From positions 62,001-126,000 of the forward strand of contig JAUCBJ010004630.1 of the NCBI GenBank assembly GCA_032718475.1: DNA of 64,000 nucleotides, given 5' to 3'. The notes under the pieces were generated by a model. That model saw only the letters and a program-made list of their open reading frames with translations, had not been told where the DNA came from and did no database searches. The translations under genes and the position numbers were made by a program. Source of the stretch: Nemertoderma westbladi (lineage: Eukaryota; Xenacoelomorpha; Nemertodermatida; Nemertodermatidae). Numbering within the stretch: position 1 is the first letter of the stretch; every line of letters begins with the position of its first letter. Shown piece after piece: positions 52,885 through 63,589 of this stretch.

Positions 52885-54502
52885 TGATATATAATCAGGG
52901 ACGGACGCCCTGGTTTTTATTGGGATTTTACTTATTTCTGTCAGTTTTATTTATCTGTAAGTGTAATATTGAGCAGAAGGCGTGTAATCCTGCTCAGATT
53001 GTATAAATAATTTGTAGGCCGGATTGTTGTCTGACTGTTGTTAGGTCTGAAGCGATTGCAGTGTGTGTAGAGTGTATGTCCGATAAAGTGCTAGTTAGGA
53101 AGGTGGGGGCATCCAGTGTTGTAAGGTAAATCCCCCCGAAAGAATAAGCCGACTACTCGGATAGAATGCCTACTAACTAACCATTTCGGAGTCTGCATAT
53201 ACTGTAGTTTATTTAGGCTTGACAGTAGTCTGCCAGCATTTGGTCTGTGTTTTGTTTGTATAGTCTGCATGGGTACCGTAATATTTATTATTCGGAGTCT
53301 ATGCGAGTATTCGCAACCTACCACCCCCCAAGTTTATTCCTACAGTAATTGTGCTTGTTATACATACTGTTATAGTTAAATTAAACCCGGTACTACATCA
53401 GGGCTGCTTGGCGTAGGTAAAGACTGGTGATTTTGTGCTCCGGTCACTCCAGCAGATACCGTGGTTCTTTTAGCTGTTCAAGTATATTTAACTGCTGGTT
53501 ATTTGTTGTATAAGTACTTGTACCTAATTTATGGTTTAGAGTACAGTGCTTTCCGAAAGTAATTAGTGTGTAGGCAGTATATTTGTGTTGTAAAGTGGTT
53601 AATAGGCACGTTAGCTCTGGTTGGCTGTGGTAATTAACTTCTAGGTAAGGACACTCCGGGTACATAACGTAGTACTTATAGAGCTAAGACTATAAGTCGT
53701 CAGACGGTGGTATTTTCTTATCTGGACAACGCAATTTACTTAGTACTGCTTTATTATTTTCAAATACCGTAGTAACCTGCCAGTTGGTAAGAACCAGAAA
53801 TTCTAACTCCTTGTTAAGCTGGTTTGTAGATTTCTTGTAAAATTACCCTAAAAAATTGTATGTGTAACCTTTTAGTGTTTATTTAGAGATTGTAATCTCA
53901 AACTGTAATAGTAAGTAATTTGTAGTGATAAGTAACTTAGTAAAGTAGAATTATTCGTTTTAGTATCCAACAAGTAGCACTCCACTGAGAGCGTTCAGCT
54001 TCTGTGTAGTGACTCCTTACCCAGAAATAATAACATTCATTTCAAACATTGTCAAAACCCATTGTGCGGGTATATATATATTATAAATCAACTCAAACCA
54101 ATTTATAAAATAGTAGGCCTGTTATACATCAATTAGGTCTTAATATCAGTTGGACTACTGCTTAATAACAGTAATAAAGCAAAGGAAAGTAACCCCTAAA
54201 ATTCAGAAATTCAGTTATTATAAAATAATTGACATTACCGGTATTTAAGGTAGGCTTATTATATTTATTTATATAAATTTAGGCTGAAATTATATACCGG
54301 TATTCTGTGACTAAACCTAGTCTGTAATAATACTTATATCTATACTATAAGTGTATACCGGTATTTTAATATATTATATATATATCACGTTACACTGAGT
54401 GACAGTATCGGTAACTAATTACTAGGCTTACAGTGGATACTGAATTACTAGATTTACTTTAACTGTCGTTATAGTAGTAGGCATTCAACTGAAAAATCAA
54501 AC

Positions 54503-56580
54503 ATGGCTGACACAAAACAAATGCTGTCAGATAGTCTCCTAGAAAGAACAGTCTGTGGCTCAGATACGAGTATAGAAAATCTGAGTCCAAAGTCCAAGTC
54601 CCCTCCTACTGTAAGAAAGGTCATCCCTACAGTAGTAGTATCAGACCCTAGGCTAGTGAAGCACCATAGGTCTATCATAGGCACTAGGGCTCAAGTCAAG
54701 CGGGACCAAGAGGCAGCTGTTAAACAGCAGCAGCACCCGAACCGGGAACTTATTTCTCAGCGGCCGGATAATTCCAGTAGTTCAGACACTGTAGAGTTGA
54801 CACCCAAGATCGGAGCAAGGATGACAGAAGCGGTTTATCCAGACCCACTTCTAATTTTTCCTGGAGCCATACTCACGAGAGTATTGATTGCGGTGCAAGA
54901 ACATCAAATCGATTGGGCGAGAAGTAAGCGATCAACCAAGGACAGTTATGCGGGATACACAATGGAGGAACTGAAGTCTATTGTCGAGACACAATGGAAC
55001 TCCCCCGGACCCAGACTCCCATTTAACTTATCAGAAGCTGCCTGGGAGGACTTATACAGGATGGGAGTAGTGAAGGACACTCGAGATCCAGCTGTGTGGA
55101 AGAGGTTGGCAGCAGAATATGTCCAGGGATTCTTCTGCTCTTTGGAGCGATTAGAGGAACACCTGTTTCAACAACGACAAGGACCTCAAGAGCAGGGAGA
55201 GCTGCTTTATCAAGTGTGAGAACGAATTTTATGGATGAGACTAATCCTTTCAGCCTTTGAGGAAGCCTCGAAGAGAAGCCAAGACACGTCGTTGCAAGTG
55301 GCTGTAAAAACTTGGTTCCAACGGGTGAGTCTTAAAGTCCAGGGAACGACACAATGGAAAGCTCAGCTAACCGAGTGCATGACCCACGGAGAGTCAACAG
55401 ACGCTACCTTTTCTCAGGTGGAAAGCGAAGCTATATCCGAGAAACCTCAGAAGAAGAATGCTATTGACATCTATCTGTCAGACTATCAACGGTTTATAGG
55501 TGACAAAGAATTAAGGAGACAGCTAGCTGGACTTCACCCTAATAGTGAGGGAGCCAAATTTGTGTTAGACTCATTAGATGCGGAAATATTAGCCGCGGAG
55601 CAGGCTAAATTTGATGAAAGCATCTTCATCGCTATGGAACAAGAAGAGCAGCTAAAGAAAAAACAAATAGAAGACAGAAAAGCAGCAGCAGCGGCAGCGG
55701 CAGAAGCTGAAAGAAAAGCGGCAGCGGCAGTGGCAGCGGCAGAAGCTGAAAGAAAAGCGGCAGCGGCAGAAGCTGATAGAAAAGCTGCAGAGGCAGTGGT
55801 AGAAGCAGAACGGAAGGCATCTGAAGAGACAGCCCAACTAGAGTTGGAAAATCTTCAAGTGAAGCAAGATTACTTAAATAAACAGAGAACAGCTACTCAG
55901 ATGCAGCTGCTAAGTCAATCTACTCCCAAGAGACAGGGATTTACATCCTCTGATGAAGGCGATACAACAGATCCTGAAGGTAGAGGAAATAAATCTCATT
56001 CCAGGGGACGTAGAAGGGCGCTGCACCGGCAGAAATTGCCTAATTTGCATCCAGCTGTGAGAAGGCAACTAGCTAGTGTAGATTTAAGTAATCCTTCGTC
56101 TACAGACCAAATTATTAGGAAAGACAGACTCCCTACTATAGTAGATGAGCCTGAAATAATTAGGCCTGTTCTCGAAGCCACCCCCTCCGTGATAGAGACC
56201 CCTGTACTTCCAGAACCTAACTCTAAATTCCCTTTGCACAGTACTAAACTACCTGTGCCCAGTAGAACAGCCCCTGAATCAATCCCTGTCCTGGACGCCG
56301 AGCTAGACATCAACAATTTGTCACCCGTCGTCCCTCGTCTGCCCGCTACTATGTTGGCGGCTCCTGCTTCGGCGGTAGAGTTGGTGGATGAGGGACGGCG
56401 GGAGATGGGTCTCCTGCTCAGGCAGCTGAGGGAATATCGTATATGTTCCTCCCAGCAGGTCCAGGAGTTGGAAGGGACTGTTCAGCAGTTAAAGGGAACA
56501 GTAAGAGAGGGTAAGTTAGAGTTGCAAAAAGTGCAGCAGAGTATCGCGTTACAACATGATAAATTAGTAAATATACAATT
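54503..56580 (+). pseudogene. BEL copy 2 gag, N-terminal and coiled-coil part
   Basis: ATG at 54,503 opens a frame interrupted by one TGA at 55,217, where copy 1 has CGA. Otherwise it stays open to the middle of the second repeat unit. The order is: basic N-terminus with KSPPTVRKVIPTVVV, LSEAAWEDLYRMG, GDKELRRQLAGLHPNSEGAK, an alanine-rich coiled coil (AEAERKAAAAV repeats, about 55,680 to 55,850), a basic GRGNKSHSRGRRRA segment, and a proline-rich tail. It is the better-preserved gag of the two copies. Confidence 0.82.
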
Positions 56581-56968
56581 GAGACCCCTGTACTTCCAGA
56601 ACTTAACTCTAAATTCCCTTTGTACAGTACTAAACTACCTGTGCCCAGTAGACAAGCCCCTGAATCACATACAGTCCTGGACGCCGAGTAAGACATAAAT
56701 GAATTGTCTCCCGTCGTCCCTATGCGTCACCCGGCTACCAAGTTGGTGGCTCCCGCTTCAGCGGTTGAGCGGGTGGACGAGGGACGATGGGGGATGAATC
56801 ATCTGCTCGGACTGCTGGAAGATACCAAAACCCAGGTGTCCAAGCAAGTCCGAGAATTTGAAGGGACTGTTCAGCTGTTAAAGGGCACAGTAAGAGAGAG
56901 AGTAGGTTAGAGTTACAAGAGGTACAACAAAGTATCGCTTTAGAGTGTGATAAATTAGTAAATATATA
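56195..56968 (+). repeat. Tandem duplication of about 386 bp inside BEL copy 2 gag
   Basis: GAGACCCCTGTACTTCC starts both units (56,195 and 56,581), and each ends near AAATTAGTAAATATA. Copy 1 has a single unit. The second unit is closer to the copy 1 sequence (for example GACAAGCCCCTGAATCACA and ATGCGTCACCCGGCTACC) than to its neighbour. The frame of gag is lost in unit 2 (stop at 56,696). Confidence 0.85.
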
Positions 56969-56969
56969 A

Positions 56970-58211
56970 ATGGGTATACCACCACCCCCTGTAACAATGT
57001 GTCAACCCGTTAGGTCTGAAGTATTTCATGCGCAAGGTGTGGAGCCTACACACATCTATACTGCTAGTGAAGTAGAGACTCCTATAGTAAACCCTATTAA
57101 GGGTAATTGTAAACCTGTTGATAATGGTATTCCATATAGACCTGATCCTAATCCGAGAAATTTATATACCGATAACTCGATATTAAATAATACGATGGCC
57201 CAAGAAAGTTTTACGCGTCAAATGGCTAGAACCAAAGCCCGTCAAGCGGTAAAGGTGGGAGAGATCGTCAAGTTCAATGGAGATGAGATGAAATGGTTAC
57301 CTTTTAATGAATTTTATAAAGATAACATACAGAGTTCAGTACTATCCCATGGAGAGAAACTTAGATTCCTCATCGAGTGCTTGGAAGGACCTCCCAAGTT
57401 AATGGCGTTAAAGTTTATTGGACATCCAGATGGATTAAGACAAGTTTGGGATACACTAAACATCAGGTATGGTAATAGGACTAACATAGCTAGGTATTTA
57501 TATGCGAAATTAATGGCGCCCCAAAAGTTTCTTAGCAGCGGGATTATAGAAATTTCCGATGAGATCCAGGAGATCTGTAGACAGTTAGACTGGTTGGGTA
57601 AGTCTCATAAATACCAGAATTCTATGGTTGTAGGAGCCTTAGCATCAACTTTGCCAAAGGGTGAAGTAGGTACTCGCTGGGACAAAAAGGTTCCCTATTT
57701 GATGGACCAACAACATAGAGATCCAACCATGACGGACCTTCTGTCATTCTTAAACAGAGAGGTAAGATTACAACTCCTAAAACAGTCTAGTGAGAAGACT
57801 CCGGAAAGTAAGGTGGGTGAAAAACCCGTTTCTAGGAGAGAGGTAACACCAGTGTGTTATACGGATTGTGGGAGTCAGACGACGTCCTACGATGAGAACA
57901 GCGGTAAAGACACCGAGAGATCTTATTATGTCAACAAACCGAGGGAAGACGTGAGTAAATCTAAGTTTCGAACCAGTGACAGGAGAGAACAGAAGATAGA
58001 ATATATAACCAGTGACAGGAGAGAACAGGTAACAAATCCTCCTACGTCTCCTAAGAGAATTCATGGAAGAAAGCCCGAGGAAAGAACAAGTGTGCACAAC
58101 ACAACACAAGTTAAAGTAAGTAATATCAAACCCAAATGTGCATTGTGCGACGGGCCCCATCGCTTAAGTGGGTGTGATGAATTTTTGAAGAAATCCCTTG
58201 AACGACACTGA
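56970..58211 (+). pseudogene. BEL copy 2 gag, DUF1759-like part and first zinc motif
   Basis: 413 codons are open from an ATG (MGIPPPPVTM). Recognisable blocks are FNGDEMKWLPFNEFY, FLIECLEGPPKLMALK, WDTLNIRYGN and CALCDGPHRLSGC. Immediately after the first zinc motif about 0.2 kb is missing relative to copy 1 (46,584 to 46,785), which removes the CCHC knuckle and shifts the frame. Without the knuckle this gag could not package RNA normally; that is inferred. Confidence 0.85.
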
Positions 58212-59457
58212 CCACAGCTCTGAGATGGAAGGATTCTACACGGACGAATTCTCCGACGAAAACGAATCCTGTTATATGATAAACACCGCAGTGTATCAAG
58301 CACTTACGTATGAGACTGAAACGAGTGAAGAAGATCCTCAACTGACTATTCCGGACCGGCAACCATCTTGGAAAGCGCTGACTTCCAACGTTGGAATCCG
58401 GGAATTCCCTGTAGTACAGCTGAGAGTCCATGGACTAGGAAATTGTTTAATAGTAAACGCCCTCCTTGACTCCGGCAGCACAGGTACATTCATCAACAAA
58501 GAACTAGCCGAAGACATCTTTGCTGGACAACCCAAGTTCCGAACTAAGAGGAACCTTTCAGGAATTATGCAGGTTTGGAAATCCACAGTAGCTACAGATT
58601 ACTATGTAGGCGCGTTGTCCACTCCCCAGGATGAACTAGGAGAACATAGCATAAGGTCAGTAAAAATGGTGGCGATAAAGAACTTTGCTACCAGCCAAGT
58701 GGAACCTTATAACTGGGAAAAAGACCATTTTACCCAGCAGCATAATATCCCTAGATTCAACACTGACTACCCAGGGGTACAGATACTGATCGGCCAAAAT
58801 GCGCACAAGGTGCTAGAGACATTAGAAAAATGGCCTGCTCGACCGCAACCATTACAAACATACGCGGGAAGAACGAGAGTAGGTTGGTACTTCACTGGAC
58901 CTTCCCGTAGAACACTGATGGAAAGACTCCATCAAGAGAGGATACATCAGGTGAGTGAATGGGAAGAAGAAATCAGTGAGGGAGAAACCACAACTGAGGG
59001 AACACCATACTCCTCAGACAATGATGATATTAATCAATTATACGAGGAGGAAAATACAATTGACCTCCTCACTGTAAACCAAACTTGGTTAAATCAAGCC
59101 AACCTATGCCATCTCATCAATCATGGTGGACAATTTACATATAACGACGAATTAAACAAAGTGATAGATCGATACAATAACAAAATCCATGATGAACACA
59201 CCGTACAATTCTTTACTCAAGAAGCCGTAGAGCCTAATTCCTACGACAAAGCTTTGTCCGTCGAGGAAGAGAGAGCCAAGCAGATTCAGGAAACGACTAC
59301 CCGTTATCTGAAGGACAAAGGTCGCTATGAGATTGGTGTTCCGTTCCGACGACGAGAACCCAGTTTTATAAACAACCAACCGACCTTTAGCGGAAAAGAG
59401 AATCACGCAACTACATCGGCGTCTTACGGCCAACGTTCAAGCCAGGGAAATGTATAA
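58212..59457 (+). pseudogene. BEL copy 2 protease-like domain and linker
   Basis: One open stretch of about 415 codons covers VNALLDSGSTGTFINKE (DSG triad), VQILIGQNAHK, TRVGWYFTGPSR and the acidic linker DNDDINQLYEEEN. It is intact where copy 1 has four stops. It ends by frameshift just before RT, where an insertion near 59,400 differs from copy 1. No ATG marks its start; it is part of the polyprotein. Confidence 0.85.
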
Positions 59458-60057
59458 AACCCAGCTGAAGAAATTTATCGATAAAGGATACACGGAGCGA
59501 GTACCGGAAGAAACACCTATAACGGAGAGAACGTATTATCTAACACATCATTACGTTCCCAAGCCCGGTAAACCCAACAAAGTCCGGGTAGTGTTTGATG
59601 GCTCCGCCCTTTACATGGGTCTATCCATGAACTCGGAACTGTTGCCAGGACCAAACTTACTCAAATCCTTGTTGGGAATATTATTAAGACTGCGCGGCAA
59701 TATTCTATCGCATTTGCTTCGGACATAGAAGGCATGTTCTTACAAGTCAAGGTGCTGGATAGGGATCGAGACAGCCTACGATTTCTGTGGTGGCCTGAAG
59801 GAGACCTCAACCAAAAACCGGTGGAGTACTGGATGACCATCCAGGCTTTTGGGATCATCTCGAGCCCCTCGAACACTTGTTCGGTAGTGCGTACCACTGC
59901 CAATGACAACCGAGACGCCTTCTCTAAAGCGGTTATCGACAACATCAAATGGGATATATACATGGATGACAATTTAAAGTCCCTCCCATCGGTGGAAGAA
60001 GCCATTGATGTTGCCAAGGGAACAGTAGAGTGCTTGCCACGCGGTGGATTTTGACTA
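59450..60057 (+). pseudogene. BEL copy 2 reverse transcriptase (frameshifted)
   Basis: First part: YLTHHYVPKPG, VRVVFDGSA, LLGILLRLR. A +1 change near 59,695 (CGCGG in place of CGG) shifts the frame. The second part resumes with MFLQVKVLDRDRDS and holds IYMDDNLKS. It stops at the TGA after GGF that copy 1 shares. Confidence 0.86.
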
Positions 60058-60850
60058 TCCAAATTTACTTGAACCCGGTTGATTGAATTGAATTGAATTG
60101 ATCCCGGTAGAAGACCAAGGTGTTAAAAATCTGGACCTTATCAAGGACGATCTTCCCGAAACCAAAACACTTGGCTTAAAATGGGACACGGAGAGAGATA
60201 TCTTGTTTTTCCAGTTAAAACAGCGAGATAATCCAGTTAGAACTAAATGGATTTGTCTAAGTATCCTGAGTACTTATTTTGATCCATTGGGATTTATTAG
60301 CCCAGTTATATTGGTTGCTCGGAGCATAGTGCAACAAATGTGGCTCAAAAACCACTCGTGGGATGATCCACTTAAGGGAGAACTACTAAGGAAGTGGATG
60401 AAATGGGAAGATTCTCTACCATCCATTGAGAACTTTACGATTTCCCGTTCATATTTTGGTCACGTTCTCCCCACGTATTCCTATCAACTCCATGTGTTTG
60501 GAGACGCCAGCGATATGGGAATAGGTATAGTAGCCTACCTGAGGGTTGAAACTCCGGATGGAATTAAAGTTGCCTTGGTTACTTCTAAGGCCTTGATAAA
60601 CAACAAACTCTGAGTTCCTCGAGCGGAATTAAAGGCGGCTCTATACGCTACAGCCATCGGCCGGAATGTAAGATCGATTATCCACTAGAGAAAACTGTCT
60701 ATTGGACCGATGCTTTACTCGTTCTGGAGTATACAACATATGAAGTCTGTCAGTTCAGCGTCTTCGTTACCAACAGAGTAGCCATTATACTCAGTTGCTC
60801 TAATGTAGATCAATGGAGACATTTCCCGGGGACGATTAATCCAGCCGACA
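60058..60850 (+). pseudogene. BEL copy 2 A17-type/RNase H region
   Basis: A (TTGAA)n patch near 60,080 replaces normal coding sequence. Then TYFDPLGFISPVI and FGDASDMGIGIVAYL are well preserved. CGA in copy 1 is TGA here at 60,611. A small deletion near 60,670 shifts the frame before VYWTDALLVLEY-like coding. It ends at NPADIASRG, where the copy becomes chimeric. Confidence 0.83.
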
Positions 60851-61105
60851 TTGCCTCCAGAGGAGGCGACATTGACTCCTCAGATAACGACGATATTAAC
60901 CAGCTATACGATGAGGAAAATACAATTGATCTCCTCGCCGAAAGCCGGACTTGGTGTTTCCATCATCACTATTCCAGGACGAAGAAGAAACCTGGAATTG
61001 TATTCGAAACACAACAACTCAATCGCCCAGTTGGTCGTTTATGTTTACTGGAAAGAGACCGAGAACTGTCCGGAAACTATGGAAGGCAAGATACTCTTCC
61101 CATGA
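60851..61105 (+). pseudogene. BEL copy 2, scrambled 3' end of pol
   Basis: After the A17 region comes a block like the protease-RT linker (SDNDDINQLYDEEN, compare 59,010 to 59,090). Next is a short piece matching the end of the A17 region of copy 1 (TTTCCATCATCACT, compare 49,839). It then jumps to NRPVGRLCLLERD, which resembles the extreme C-terminus of BEL polyproteins. Almost the whole integrase is missing. The order can only be explained by template switching or recombination. Confidence 0.75.
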
Positions 61106-62301
61106 CCACCTCCCTGATCCAACAAACATCTAGGGACTCCCCAACGTAACAACATACGGAGTGGGTGTGTGACTATATTATTTTATATATTATTATTATT
61201 TTTATATTTATGTATGTATTATTACGTAATTTTATTATTATAATCGTTTTCTTTAATTTTATTTAGTAGAATATTATTTTAGCGATTATTTAGTAGATTA
61301 GTGCAATATATATTCGTGTTTGTTACTTAATTACTTAACATTATATACTTAGTTTAATGGCGAGAAACAATTCGTTTTCTCTTTCCTTACTGTCCGTATC
61401 ATATTATAAATACGTGACTACAGTAAGATGAAATGTCCGTACTTATTAAAGTACAATAAAGCTCCTACTATACTCAAGTATTATTGGTAAGTAGAGTATT
61501 AGGAATGCAAAGTTCAGATCATCGTGTCTCGGCTAAACCAAGCTCTGGGTAGACCTTGGAAACAACTTGCCTCTTCTCACTGACATTGCTTCTTGCAATA
61601 TTGCTCTCATACCGTATATTAAATAATACACATAGTAGAGTGATGTCCCTTTAACAGTAGCGTAGAATGCAAAATAAATCTGTTAAACCCTTTGACCATC
61701 TGTAATTCTAGTCGATTAAGATATCGCGGCACCCACCGATATACTTGAAAGACAAAATTCTAGAATCAGTGGTTAACGTCCCCAGACAAGTTTTGGAATA
61801 AATCGGTGCCCATCTTAAATATTAAATATTTAATATTTATAAAAATCTATTAAAACAAATGTTATAATAGAGTAAATGCAGACAAATAAACTCTAATAGA
61901 TAACTTTACTCTATAGAGTAAATGCTAAGAAATTAACTCTAGAAATTCTAGAAATCCAAAATCTGTTAAAATTCAGATCTTTTAAAATTCTAGTCGATTA
62001 AGATATCGTAGCACTTACCGAACTCTTAAAAGGACAAATTTCCTAGAATTAAGGATCCTAGTCCCCAGACATGCTCTGGAATAAAAATGTGTCTATTTTA
62101 GTGTCAAATAATACAATTTACGGGAATAATTTTAAATTCATGTCCTCTCATGAATTTGATAAATTGTCATTTTATACAATTTATAACATTCCCAAAATTC
62201 CATTAATTAATAGATCATGGGAGCGGAGATTCACCCTATTAAATATATGAGTGAGAGAGAATCTCCAATGTATAGTCAATAGCCGATAAAATTCATAAAA
62301 T
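61106..62301 (+). other. A/T-rich 3' region of BEL copy 2
   Basis: This 1.2 kb is noncoding and has no counterpart in copy 1. It may be the 3' UTR of the element or another insertion. It contains two diverged direct repeats and no sequence like the first 450 bp of the LTR. Confidence 0.5.
61704..62100 (+). repeat. Two diverged direct repeats, spaced 282 bp
   Basis: AATTCTAGTCGATTAAGATA begins at 61,704 and again at 61,986. CCCCAGACA and TGGAATAAA follow at the same offset. Each unit is about 115 bp. Confidence 0.65.
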
Positions 62302-62541
62302 TGACTGTTCACCGCATTATTTTACTTCTGTTTACGGTATTTATTAATTGTTGTTATATTAATGGATATTGCTGTTATATTTGGAGAATACCGATAAATA
62401 ATCATAAACCCCTCAATCTTCTTGATTACTGAGGTAAGAGGAACAGGTTTACCGGTAGCAGCTGCGACTTACATTATAGTGGTTTTTGTGTGAATTAAAT
62501 GCTATTTCATAATCCCTACGTGTGTCAGTTGCAACCCTCCT

Positions 62542-62550
62542 TATATATGA
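62542..62550 (+). promoter_or_regulatory. Putative TATA box, LTR 3
   Basis: TATATATGA with the conserved GACGGTCGGCAGATTAGTG downstream, as in LTR 2. Confidence 0.45.
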
Positions 62551-62628
62551 TCAAATTCAGTGACGGTCGGCAGATTAGTGTGAACTAGTGTGAAGTAGTG
62601 TGAAGTCGTGTGAAGTAGTGTGAAGGTT

Positions 62629-62634
62629 AATAAA
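62629..62634 (+). terminator. Polyadenylation signal AATAAA, LTR 3
   Basis: Follows five 10-bp GTAGTGTGAA-like repeats, as in the other LTRs. It would end transcripts of copy 2 if any were made. Confidence 0.5.
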
Positions 62635-63007
62635 GCATCTCCTAAAGAATGCGCTGTTTACAAAACTCTGTGGCCATCTAGTTGTGATTAGTATAAGTCA
62701 TAACTCTGTTTTATACTTAAAGCGCCACGTCCTAAAGGAACTGTTAATATTTCCCCGAAAGTAAATATATTTGTCAGAGATTATATAGTAACGATCAATC
62801 GAATAATACAGTAGGTCTACACTGCAATAACTTCCAAGGCATCCGAATCCAGTCTCCCATACAGTGGGTGATTGGTCGCGCACGGACTGGCTTCGGCTGA
62901 TGTAACTTCAGTACACTAGGTAATCGATATAGGCCAAAGTCGATTTATAAACAAGAGGACAACTAAAATTGGCAGGTTTAACTGCTAAAGTTCTAAAAGC
63001 GCGAACA

Positions 63008-63012
63008 AACTT
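63008..63012. repeat. Target-site duplication AACTT (right), composite BEL insertion
   Basis: Identical to 40,505 to 40,509. It follows the terminal CA of LTR 3. Confidence 0.8.
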
Positions 63013-63589
63013 TCTAGAACAACTAAATACAAGATGGAATATCATGAAAATTTCCAGAAGGTCGGAGTAACTATCGAGACACACCTGGAACCTAAAAAAA
63101 TTGTAATTTTTTTGTGTCTATGTTTGAGGGTCACTTAATTGCACCAAAAACCCAAAATGACACATTTATTTTCGAAGTTTATATTAGAAATACATTTGAT
63201 AATTGTTTTAAACAGATTCTGTTTTTAGAGGTTCCACAATTGTGTCTCACTACTAAAAACCCTTCTGCGAAAATTTCAGCCTATTCCATCAAGCCGTTCT
63301 CGAGAAAAAGGTACATTAATTTCGAAATTTCACGTAAAATAAGATGCTGAGAAAAACGCACTTTAAGTTTTCAAACCTTCCCGCTAATTTTATGTAAAAC
63401 GCAGGAAATTTAAAAAATAAGCCAAAATATAATAAACTACTCCAGCGAAAATTTACCAACCAAAATTTACGAACCAAAATTTACGATTTAGGGGTTTTCG
63501 TAGTCGCTGAATTTATTTCTGATATATGTTTTAATGTTTGATGATATCTGAACTGCCTGTGTGTCTGTCATTCTGTCTGTCTGTCTGTC
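63013..63589. other. Flank between two BEL LTRs, with a CTGT repeat
   Basis: No recognisable gene. One 78-codon frame (63,114 to 63,350) looks like chance. At 63,571 to 63,589 a (CTGT)n microsatellite abuts the next LTR. Confidence 0.55.

Larger units (their letters stand above)
52224..54502 (+). other. 5' untranslated region of BEL copy 2
   Basis: Colinear with 41,598 to 43,343 except for a small local expansion near 52,260 (an inverted TTATTG-rich stretch) and the 418-bp insertion at 52,459. No coding frame is convincing. Confidence 0.7.
40510..63007 (+). mobile_element. Composite BEL/Pao retrotransposon, LTR-int-LTR-int-LTR
   Basis: Three LTRs (40,510; 50,757; 62,302) and two colinear internal regions all lie in the same orientation. 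AACTT flanks the whole block, not each unit. Coding content identifies BEL/Pao: a gag with a DUF1759-like part and zinc knuckles, a DUF1758-like protease, RT with YMDD, a Pao-type A17/RNase H region, and integrase. The internal copies differ at roughly 5 to 10 percent of positions where I aligned them by eye. Tandem structures of this kind can arise by recombination between LTRs of two copies, or by integration into an LTR. Both copies are non-functional. Copy 1 lacks the integrase end; copy 2 lacks nearly all of integrase. Confidence 0.85.
62302..63007 (+). mobile_element. LTR 3 (3' LTR of the composite, 5'-truncated)
   Basis: Homology to LTR 1 and LTR 2 begins at TGACTGTTCACCGC, which is position 40,958 in LTR 1, so the first 450 bp are missing. 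It keeps the TATA segment (62,542) and AATAAA (62,629) and ends GCGCGAACA. AACTT follows directly. Confidence 0.82.

Noticed and set aside
63114-63350. 78-codon frame between LTRs
   Set aside because: No recognisable domain, no context and low-complexity surroundings.
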